The notes beneath the pieces are model-generated. The model made no database searches. It was not told the DNA's origin and was given only the letters and a program-made list of their open reading frames with translations. Below, in pieces: positions 57,537 through 64,000 of a DNA stretch of 64,000 nt (positions are counted from its first letter, which is position 1; each line of letters starts with the position of its first letter). Origin of the DNA: Armatimonadota bacterium. Its GTDB lineage: Bacteria; Armatimonadota; Fimbriimonadia; Fimbriimonadales; Fimbriimonadaceae. The stretch spans positions 715,805 to 779,804 of the forward strand of contig JBAXHT010000001.1 in the NCBI GenBank assembly GCA_037138755.1, written 5' to 3'. Position numbers and translations under genes: made by a program.

Positions 57537-58319
57537 TTAGTCTCTAATTTGGATGCGCTCGATGCTCGTGGCGCGACCCGTATCAGTTCTGACGTTTATC
57601 GCTACCCCAGAGATTACACCAGGTTCGTTAGCAACCTCGAATTTTTCTGGCAGTCCGGTGCGAAAGCGACGAAGAATAATATCACGATCCATGCCCAAAA
57701 CGGAATTCCTTGGGCCACACATTCCTACATCTGTGATGTAAGCGGTCCCTCCGGCCAGAATCGTTTCATCGGCGGTTTGAACGTGGGTATGGGTTCCAAC
57801 GACTGCAGTCGCCCGGCCCTCGCAGTGGTAACCCATCGCAATTTTCTCGCTCGTCACCTCGGCGTGAAAGTCCAGAAAAATGTGGGGAGTCTGCAAATCT
57901 TTGGTCAACTCTTCAAACGCATAAAACGGATCGTTGTACGCCGGATCCATCTGTACACGCCCGCTGAGGTTGATCACTGCCAGCTGGGTCCCCTCCTTTT
58001 GAATCTGGATCATGCCCCGACCTGGAATGCCAACCGCCATGTTCTGGGGCCGGATAATCGGCTTTCCAGAGTCCAGATACGGCGCAATCTCTCGCTTGTT
58101 AAAGGTGTGATTCCCAAGCGTGATCGCGTCCGCCCCCAGCGAGAAGAACTCCTCGGCGATCTTGTCCGTAATCCCCAACCCACCCGCACTGTTCTCGCCG
58201 TTGATGATGATGAAACGAGGCAAGTACTTCGCCTTCAAGGCCGGAAGGTGCTCCCGCACCGCGTCACGGCCGGGCTTACCTACGACGTCACCTAGAAAGA
58301 GGATCGTGTAGGTGTACAT
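57537..58319 (-). CDS. ymdB: YmdB-family metallophosphoesterase (2',3'-cyclic nucleotide phosphodiesterase)
   Basis: 260 residues from ATG 58319 (MYTYTILFLGDVVGKPGR); a TTG three codons earlier is less likely because a CATAAT box ends 8 bases before this ATG. Motifs GDVVGKPGRDAV, NGENSAGGLGI, TLGNHTFNKREI, VAVVGTHTHVQTAD and YITDVGMCG are characteristic of the YmdB/TIGR00282 family, with two-metal phosphodiesterase ligands. In Bacillus YmdB affects biofilm and sporulation. It follows the APC permease on the same strand. Confidence 0.93.
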   Translation of the reverse strand: MYTYTILFLGDVVGKPGRDAVREHLPALKAKYLPRFIIINGENSAGGLGITDKIAEEFFSLGADAITLGNHTFNKREIAPYLDSGKPIIRPQNMAVGIPGRGMIQIQKEGTQLAVINLSGRVQMDPAYNDPFYAFEELTKDLQTPHIFLDFHAEVTSEKIAMGYHCEGRATAVVGTHTHVQTADETILAGGTAYITDVGMCGPRNSVLGMDRDIILRRFRTGLPEKFEVANEPGVISGVAINVRTDTGRATSIERIQIRD

Positions 58320-58328
58320 GTCGCTCAA

Positions 58329-59636
58329 TTATGGCAGAGCGGGCTTGCGTCGAAGTTTGTAAACAAACACTCCGCTCGCGATCGCCATCGCGGTCGGAAC
58401 TTGCTTCTTCCATCCTTCTTCGGCGAAGTTGTTCCATGCAAGCAAACCAATCAAAACCGCCGGACCAACCGCCAGTAAGGCGCAAACCCATGCTCCGCCG
58501 GGAATTCGAAAAGGTCTCGCAAGCTCCGGCTCACGACGACGCAAAACGTACAGCGCCACGAACTCCAGCATCACCGAGAGTCCATACAGAATCGCATTGA
58601 CTGTGATCAGCTCGCTAAAGCTGAACCACGCCAAACACGTATATAGCCCCGCGCAGAGAACGATGGACCGCACCGGGGTCCCCATCCGCACGCTCGTATG
58701 CCCTAGCCAAGAGGTCAGGTACCCATCCCGAGCCAAAACCGCGGGAATGCGAGAAGAAGCGAGCATCTGGGACACAAACATAGCGCTTGCGCTGCTCAAG
58801 CCCCCCAACAGAACTAAGGTTCCCACCCAAGGCCCGGCTGCCCGGGCGGCGATCGCCGGCCAACTCCCGTCGGTCCACTGTTCGGCGTTCGGGGATGAAG
58901 GCAACGCCAGAATCGTCGGCACAAAGTAGACCATCGTCACAAATGGAATCGCCAGCCAAAGGGCCCTAGGAATGGATCGCTGCGGCTGATGAATATCCCC
59001 TGAGACGGTGCTCAGGTTGTCCCAACCCAGGTAGTTCCACATCACCGTCGCCAGACCTACCGAGAGCGTTCCTGAATCCGCCTTGATGGGTTGCAAAACC
59101 AACGGATGAAAGCCGCTTCGCAAGCACATCAGCCCAAACGGCAAGACGATCAAAAACGTAAAGAGCGTCGCCGCCATGCCAACCTCGCGCACCCCACGAA
59201 TGTTGATGTAGGTGATGACCAAGATGTGCAGAACCGCGATCATGGAGGTGAGCCACTTGGCGTCCAGGCCATGCAGCCCAAAAATCGAGATCATCGATTG
59301 AGATAAGTAGCTGGCGAACAGGAGCGGATACAAAGCCGCGTCCACGATGCTGTACAGAAACGATAGCCACGCACACTGGAACCCTGCAAACGGCCCCAAC
59401 GCCCGCCTCACCCAAACGTAGTAACCGCCTTCCTCAGGGATCGCCGTACCGAGCTCGGCCGTCATCAAAGCCACCGGCCAGGCCCAGACCACTGGGATCA
59501 AAAGGATCAGGATCAGCCCCAGCGTCGGCCCCATCGAGCCAATCACCGGCTCCAGCCCATAAGGACCCCCGCTCACCAAGCAGAACATCGCCATCGCGAG
59601 GGGCAGCGTCCGCAGTTTCGCGGGCGAGGTTTTCAT
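58329..59636 (-). CDS. APC-superfamily amino acid permease
   Basis: 435 residues with 12 predicted transmembrane helices. The N-terminus MFCLVSGGPYGLEPVIGSMGPTLGLILIL and GGYYVWVRRALGPFAGFQCAWLSFLYSIVDAALYPLL match the APC family (G-x-x-x-G-L in TM1 and EGGYYVWV). It imports an amino acid or polyamine; the substrate is not predictable. A GATAAT box lies 11 bases before the ATG. It reads into ymdB after 9 bases and diverges from the 59713 gene by 76 bases. Confidence 0.88.
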   Translation of the reverse strand: MKTSPAKLRTLPLAMAMFCLVSGGPYGLEPVIGSMGPTLGLILILLIPVVWAWPVALMTAELGTAIPEEGGYYVWVRRALGPFAGFQCAWLSFLYSIVDAALYPLLFASYLSQSMISIFGLHGLDAKWLTSMIAVLHILVITYINIRGVREVGMAATLFTFLIVLPFGLMCLRSGFHPLVLQPIKADSGTLSVGLATVMWNYLGWDNLSTVSGDIHQPQRSIPRALWLAIPFVTMVYFVPTILALPSSPNAEQWTDGSWPAIAARAAGPWVGTLVLLGGLSSASAMFVSQMLASSRIPAVLARDGYLTSWLGHTSVRMGTPVRSIVLCAGLYTCLAWFSFSELITVNAILYGLSVMLEFVALYVLRRREPELARPFRIPGGAWVCALLAVGPAVLIGLLAWNNFAEEGWKKQVPTAMAIASGVFVYKLRRKPALP

Positions 59637-59700
59637 CCGAAGCTACGATTATCCCAGAATCTTGAGAGATCCTGACGAGCCCGAACTCAGAGAAGCGTGA

Positions 59701-59706
59701 TACGAT
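59701..59706 (+). promoter_or_regulatory. -10-like TACGAT of the 59713 gene
   Basis: TACGAT, overlapping GATAAT at 59704-59709, ends 6 bases before GTG 59713. No ribosome binding site. Confidence 0.35.
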
Positions 59707-59712
59707 AATTCT

Positions 59713-60726
59713 GTGGCGTTCGTTCTCCAGCTCATCGGCGCAATCGTGGTCTCGTTTTTCATCCTATTAGGGGTGGGTGCGCTCTACTTGTTCTTCAAAC
59801 TAAGAAAGCTGAAAGGTCAGATCACGAATATGGCGACCCACATGGGCGGTCTAGCCGTGCCCGTCTCCATCGAACTCCTACCCGAAGACTCACCCAACTG
59901 GTTCAACGCCAAGCAGGTCGAAACCTGGACCGCCATAGTCAAGAACCAGGGCTTCATGCACGCCGGAGACTTCCGACTCGCGATGCAGCAGGGCTCACTG
60001 GCGCGGGGTTTTGTCCACGCCAACGGAGAATCTATGGCCGCAATCTGCGAGTTCGGTAACGGTCAGTGTTGGCTCGATTACGTCCAATTCGCCGCGGATG
60101 AGTTCACCCTCACCGCTACAAACGTCGTCACCCCGGTTGCTGCCGCCGATCCGCCCTGGAAAACCAGCATTCGAGCACCGAAAGAATCACCCGAGAACCT
60201 TTACAAGCAGTTCTGCGAAGCTGCTCTCGCGAACCCAAAACGATTCACCACCGCAGACTTCAAGCACGAATTCGAAGAGAGCTTTCGACGGGTGATGGAG
60301 TGGCAGTACACCAGCGGTACAATCACTACCGACCACCTTGATCAACTTTCGGAGCTAACTGGGCTCACGATTGACCCTCAAACCCAAGAATTCCTCCGCC
60401 AACAGGGAATCCATAACGAAGAAGAGGATCAACAGCAAACTTTGATCAATCGCTACCTCGAAGAGAGCGGCATCCTCGCCTCCGATTGGGAGAAGATCGA
60501 AGATGATGTCGTTGTGGTAACCGATTCAATGTCCCCGGAGGACGTAGTCTCGCTGATTGAATACCATCGTGATATCGACGACATCGAAGAAATCTCCGAG
60601 CGCCTGCAAGGCAAATCCGGAACCGAGCTCTTTTGGGCTATCCTCCAAACCATCGGTCAGATCGACCAAGTGAAGATCATTTACTACCTAAAGGATTCAG
60701 TGGGACAAGTGATTCAGTTCCTCTGA
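59713..60726 (+). CDS. Membrane-anchored hypothetical protein
   Basis: 337 residues from GTG. A single N-terminal transmembrane helix (AFVLQLIGAIVVSFFILLGVGALYLFFKL) places the rest in the cytoplasm by the positive-inside pattern (KLRKLKGQ). The middle (ELLPEDSPNWFNAKQVETWTAIVKNQGFMHAGDF) resembles bacterial YbjN-like or DUF-type proteins, and the C-terminal third is acidic (EEDQQQTLINRYLEESGILASDW, DDIEEISERLQG). No family recognised. It is divergent from the permease gene. Confidence 0.6.
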   Translation: MAFVLQLIGAIVVSFFILLGVGALYLFFKLRKLKGQITNMATHMGGLAVPVSIELLPEDSPNWFNAKQVETWTAIVKNQGFMHAGDFRLAMQQGSLARGFVHANGESMAAICEFGNGQCWLDYVQFAADEFTLTATNVVTPVAAADPPWKTSIRAPKESPENLYKQFCEAALANPKRFTTADFKHEFEESFRRVMEWQYTSGTITTDHLDQLSELTGLTIDPQTQEFLRQQGIHNEEEDQQQTLINRYLEESGILASDWEKIEDDVVVVTDSMSPEDVVSLIEYHRDIDDIEEISERLQGKSGTELFWAILQTIGQIDQVKIIYYLKDSVGQVIQFL

Positions 60727-60779
60727 AGGAGCTGCCGTCACTATCCCCGAATCCGAATAAAAGTTCCTGGCGCCGCAAC

Positions 60780-60983
60780 TTATTTGGAGATCGCTGGAGC
60801 TGAGGCACCTAAAACAGCTTTGATCATCTCCTCAGAAACACTTGGAAAGCCCGATCGGAAGCCGTCGAGATTGTCATCATCAAGGTAGTTGAACAGGAGC
60901 TGAACCGGAACCCGAGTTCCCCGAAAGCACAGTTCTCCGGACATCACTTGCGGATTCTTTTCAACTGCGAGGCGAAGCTCCAT
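60780..60983 (-). CDS. DUF433-family antitoxin-like protein
   Basis: 67 residues from MELRLAVEKNPQVMSGELCF; an ATG 6 codons earlier is possible. The DUF433 pattern is clear: NPQVMSGELCFRGTRVPVQLLFNYL, then FRSGFPSVSEEMIKAVL. The helix-turn-helix family usually represses its own operon and neutralises a PIN-like DUF5615 toxin, but no toxin gene is adjacent: only 53 bases separate its stop from the previous gene's. It is divergent from priA across 38 bases. Confidence 0.75.
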   Translation of the reverse strand: MELRLAVEKNPQVMSGELCFRGTRVPVQLLFNYLDDDNLDGFRSGFPSVSEEMIKAVLGASAPAISK

Positions 60984-61021
60984 ACTCTCATTATCCAACA
61001 CAATACGCCAAACTCTATCCT

Positions 61022-63436
61022 ATGAGCGCGCAAATCCAGGTCGTTGATGTCGCGCTCGATCCTCGAGCCGGTGGCTCCGACGCGATCTACTCCTACCTCC
61101 CCATCCCCGGGCTCCAACCCGGCGATGCTGTTCTTGTCCCGCTCGGCAATCGCCAGCTCATGGGTTACGCCATCGGAGTCCGAAAAACCGCCGAAGAAGA
61201 CCTCGGCTTTGATCCCAAACACCTCCGCCCCGTCAGCGGAATCGTGGACGGCCTCCGAATCCCCGCACCAATCCTCAAAACCGTCCACCACGTCGCAACG
61301 GAATACCTCTGCCCCGTCCCTGCTGCCCTCACGGTAGCCACCCCACCGGGAGTCAAGGATCGACTCCTACCCGTCTGGCTGCGAACTCAGGAACCGACCC
61401 CTATCGAACTGAAACCGCTCGATAGGGAAGTCTTGAGAACTCTGGAAGACCAAGGCGGTGAACTCGAAGTCAAGCCCACCGAAACCGGCACCACTAAAGC
61501 CCTAAAAAACCTCCAAAAGCTCGGCCTGGTGCAACAAACCCTCCGCCTAAAACCCCCGGCGAACCGCAAGAAGCAAGAGGGAACCTTCCGCCTGGTCCCC
61601 GATCAGGCAAAGGTCGAGAGCTTCCTCCACAACGAAGGCAGGAAGAAACCCGCCCAGGCCATCGTACTGATGCAGATGCAACAGACCGACGGCACCGCAC
61701 TTTCCAGCGCAGAAATCAGGGCCATGGCGGGCGTCACCGAGACGACGATCAAGGCTCTCATCACCGCAAAACTCCTCCAGGAAGTCGACGAAGATCATCC
61801 CGCCCCCGCAAAAACTCCACCGACCCCGAACCCCCACCAACACCTCGCGATTGAGGCGATCACGAGTGCGGTTCACGAGCACCGCCCTCAGCCCTTCCTC
61901 CTTTATGGAGTCACGGGAAGCGGAAAAACCGAAGTCTTCCTCCGCGCCGCCGCCAAGGCCCTCAGTGACGGTCGTCAGGTCCTCTACCTCGTCCCCGAAA
62001 TCGCCCTCGCCGCCCAAGCCATCGCCCAACTGAGAGACCGCTTCGGAGCCAGGGTCGCCATCATGCACTCCGAGCTCACGCCCGTCGAGCGTCTTGCCAA
62101 CTGGCAACGCATCCGCAGCGGCGAAGCGAGCATCGTCCTCGGGCCACGCTCCGCCCTGTTCGCCCCACTCAACAACGTCGGTCTCATCATCATCGACGAG
62201 GAGCACGAGGGTGGTTACAAGCAAGAACAATCACCCCGCTACCACGCCCGCGACGTCGCTCGGTTTCTATCGCAGCAGCATAGCTGTCCCCTCGTCCTGG
62301 GTTCAGCAACTCCTTCGTTGGAAAGCTTCTTCGAAGCTGAGTCAAACGAAAATGCCGCGGATGAATCAAAGTTAACGCTTTTAACGCTTCCCGTCCGGGC
62401 CGCATCGGCCCAGCTTCCCAAGGTCTATATCGACGACCTCACGCAGGTGTACAAACGCGGGGTGCCCAGCATGTTTGGCGAGCTCCTTACGGAGAAACTT
62501 CACCAAACAATTGATGCCGGAAACCAGGCGATTCTCTTCCTCAACCGCCGAGCCTATGCCCCGTTCCTGATGTGCCGCGACTGTGGGCACCAATGGACTT
62601 GCCCCGAGTGCGCCGTTTCGCTCAGCTACCACCGTGGGATCAACAAGATCAAGTGCCACCACTGCGGATACCAGGAATCCGCTCCACTAGATTGTCCAAA
62701 GTGTGCAGGGCTCAAGATCAAGCCGTTCGGCGTTGGAACCGAAAAGGTCGAAGAGTCTGTCCGTGAACATTTCCCCGATGCCCGCGTCGCCCGTCTCGAC
62801 CGAGATATCGCCCAAAAGAAGGGGGCACTCGAAGAAGTCATCGCGAACTTCCGCGCCGGGGAGACCAACGTCCTTGTCGGCACCCAGCTGGTCGCGAAGG
62901 GTCTGGACTTCCCTGATGTCACCCTAGTGGGAGTGATTGCCGCCGATGTCTCGCTCAACCTCCCTGACTTCCGGTCCTCCGAGCGCACCTTCCAGCTTCT
63001 CAGCCAGGTAGCAGGTCGAGCCGGTCGAGGAACCAAAGCCGGCGAGGTCGTCATCCAAACCTTCAACCCAGAAGCTCAGGCTATCCTGAGCGCGCAGAAT
63101 CACGACTTCCTGGCCTTCTACCAAGCCTGCAAGACGGAGCGGATCCAAGCAGACTACCCGCCCTTCTGCCGCCTCGTCAACATCGTCTTCTCTGGCGAAT
63201 CCCGCCCCGCCGTCCTTTCTCTCTGTGCTCGAGCCTTGGCTCATCTACAAAAAGTCGAAGGGCTGTCCATCCTCGGCCCTGCCGATTGTCCGCTTGAGCG
63301 GCTCAACGGCAAGTGGCGAAGACACCTCTTGATCAAGCATGAGTGTCATCTAGCTGAGATCGGTGCAGCGCTGGATGGGCTGGAAGAGAAGGGTGTGACT
63401 TTGACGATTGACGTCGACGCCTACTCTTTGATGTAG
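61022..63436 (+). CDS. priA: Primosomal protein N' (replication restart helicase)
   Basis: 804 residues. The N-terminal 3'-DNA-end-binding domain (VVDVALDPRAGGSDAIYSYLPIP) leads into a winged helix, then the DEXH helicase with Walker A GVTGSGKTEVF, Walker B IIIDEEHEGGYKQEQSPRYHARDVA and motifs LGSATPSLESF and VAGRAGRG. The zinc-binding insert has eight cysteines (CRDCGHQWTCPEC and CHHCGY with CPKC). It restarts stalled forks and loads the helicase. Its neighbours are unrelated. Confidence 0.95.
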   Translation: MSAQIQVVDVALDPRAGGSDAIYSYLPIPGLQPGDAVLVPLGNRQLMGYAIGVRKTAEEDLGFDPKHLRPVSGIVDGLRIPAPILKTVHHVATEYLCPVPAALTVATPPGVKDRLLPVWLRTQEPTPIELKPLDREVLRTLEDQGGELEVKPTETGTTKALKNLQKLGLVQQTLRLKPPANRKKQEGTFRLVPDQAKVESFLHNEGRKKPAQAIVLMQMQQTDGTALSSAEIRAMAGVTETTIKALITAKLLQEVDEDHPAPAKTPPTPNPHQHLAIEAITSAVHEHRPQPFLLYGVTGSGKTEVFLRAAAKALSDGRQVLYLVPEIALAAQAIAQLRDRFGARVAIMHSELTPVERLANWQRIRSGEASIVLGPRSALFAPLNNVGLIIIDEEHEGGYKQEQSPRYHARDVARFLSQQHSCPLVLGSATPSLESFFEAESNENAADESKLTLLTLPVRAASAQLPKVYIDDLTQVYKRGVPSMFGELLTEKLHQTIDAGNQAILFLNRRAYAPFLMCRDCGHQWTCPECAVSLSYHRGINKIKCHHCGYQESAPLDCPKCAGLKIKPFGVGTEKVEESVREHFPDARVARLDRDIAQKKGALEEVIANFRAGETNVLVGTQLVAKGLDFPDVTLVGVIAADVSLNLPDFRSSERTFQLLSQVAGRAGRGTKAGEVVIQTFNPEAQAILSAQNHDFLAFYQACKTERIQADYPPFCRLVNIVFSGESRPAVLSLCARALAHLQKVEGLSILGPADCPLERLNGKWRRHLLIKHECHLAEIGAALDGLEEKGVTLTIDVDAYSLM

Positions 63437-63490
63437 GCACCCTGGGTGACGCGGGGAACCACAGACTACTGAGGATGGTTAGATCAAAGA

Positions 63491-64000
63491 GTGAAGAAAC
63501 GGCGAAACCAGATTCTGCTCGCCGTTTACTTGCTGGTCATCGCGATCATCCGCTTCGGCTTCGGACCTCGGTCCGAGATGAATTGGTTCACGTACGAGAT
63601 GGTGCATAACGGCATCCTCTTCTTTGTGCCCCTGGGCATCTTACTCGTCCTCATCGGTTTATGGAAACGTAAGTTTCTTCCGTTCGCTTTTGTTATCTTG
63701 TTGGCCAACTGGCTCGTCTTCGCCGACCCAATTCTCCGCCTTCCGAAGCCCCGACTCGCGTCTCACGACTTGCGCCTTATCTCCTATAACATCGCCCACG
63801 GCTGGATCGATATTGAGGGAGTTCGGAAGGTCCTGAGAGACTCTAATGCGGACATCATTTGCCTCCAAGAGGCGGCTACCGATCCCAAGGAGATTGAAGC
63901 TTCGGCCAAAGTTCTTGCCGAGAAGTTGGGTTACAATTTCTGGGTGCAGGAATCGCACAACGCAATTCTGAGTCGGTTCCCCGTTCGCTTGGAGAACGTG
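63491..64000 (+). CDS. Endonuclease/exonuclease/phosphatase-family membrane protein (3' end outside window)
   Basis: From GTG 63491 the frame is open to the window edge (170 codons seen). Two or three N-terminal transmembrane helices (QILLAVYLLVIAIIRFGF, ILFFVPLGILLVLIG, FVILLANWLVFA) are followed by the start of an EEP domain: LRLISYNIAHGW, DIICLQEAATDP and NAILSRFPV, including the N and E metal residues. Members include sphingomyelinase-like and Mg-dependent DNases with the active site outside. Identity of substrate cannot be judged from this part. A weak ribosome site only. Confidence 0.8.
   Translation, partial: MKKRRNQILLAVYLLVIAIIRFGFGPRSEMNWFTYEMVHNGILFFVPLGILLVLIGLWKRKFLPFAFVILLANWLVFADPILRLPKPRLASHDLRLISYNIAHGWIDIEGVRKVLRDSNADIICLQEAATDPKEIEASAKVLAEKLGYNFWVQESHNAILSRFPVRLENV

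Noticed and set aside
1-64000. CRISPR arrays, insertion sequences, prophage genes, integrases and rRNA operons.
   Set aside because: No regularly spaced repeats, transposase, integrase or phage motif was seen in the translated frames, and only one tRNA was found. The two displaced gene tails are therefore not explained by a visible recombinase.

Overview
The window is a 64 kb stretch of bacterial chromosome with moderate-to-high GC, densely packed with genes on both strands. It has no phage, insertion sequence, CRISPR array or rRNA operon that I can see. The gene set suggests a diderm, mostly aerobic heterotroph. It includes a PEP-CTERM protein, lipoproteins with Lgt, a heptose-kinase-like PfkB protein, an Fe-S protein resembling the ETF:quinone reductases, many secreted peptidases, and GH57 and GH4 glycosidases. 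The protein style fits Armatimonadota (Fimbriimonadia-like), but that assignment is inference from memory of family resemblance and not a search result.

Layout. 0-8 kb: a truncated TPR-glycosyltransferase with a MerR regulator, a secreted M14 peptidase, a Lys/Ser-rich exported protein, a zinc protease and a GH57 branching-enzyme-like protein followed by a lipoprotein. 8-16 kb: a large exported protein, a small Lys/Ala-rich basic protein, rfaE1-like kinase with lgt, a DUF433 protein, an alpha/beta hydrolase, an ASCH protein and a GH4 enzyme. 16-25 kb: a PEP-CTERM protein, malate/lactate dehydrogenase, cupin, DHFR-like reductase, a receiver protein coupled to a deacetylase-NAGPA fusion lipoprotein, tmk, CheW, a GT2 and a FemAB/GNAT-like transferase. 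25-33 kb: metallophosphatase, matrixin-like protease, PrpD, a DprA-like protein with mtnP, and a CBS-bcp-panB-panC run ending near tRNA-Thr. 33-43 kb: a sigma-70 factor, SpoIIM, S9 peptidase, acpS, two exported proteins of unknown function and an ABC-2 exporter. 43-52 kb: FadF-like Fe-S protein, DUF58 and RDD proteins, a candidate replication origin, and a recF-dciA-comEC run. 52-64 kb: valS, a LAGLIDADG-like protein with both acidic motif residues replaced, cdsA, a LuxR-type regulator, YmdB phosphoesterase, an APC permease, priA and the start of an endonuclease/exonuclease/phosphatase family gene.

Three genome-scale signals stand out. First, many genes have a -10-like hexamer (TANNNT or CATAAT) only about 6-9 bases before the start codon and no Shine-Dalgarno sequence, which suggests widespread leaderless transcription. 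Several closely spaced divergent pairs carry such elements face to face. Second, two places hold a displaced second copy of the 3' end of a nearby gene: the M14 peptidase tail at 4526-4555 and the acpS tail at 41171-41236. In both cases the extra tail lies on the far side of a segment carrying only exported genes of unknown function, and it abuts the next convergent gene. This looks like a scar of cargo insertion or gene replacement. Third, the 210 bases before recF carry a cluster of DnaA-box-like sites next to an AT-rich stretch.

Many start codons were reassigned downstream of the longest reading frame on the basis of signal peptides, ribosome binding sites, -10 boxes or family length. Those reasons are given entry by entry.
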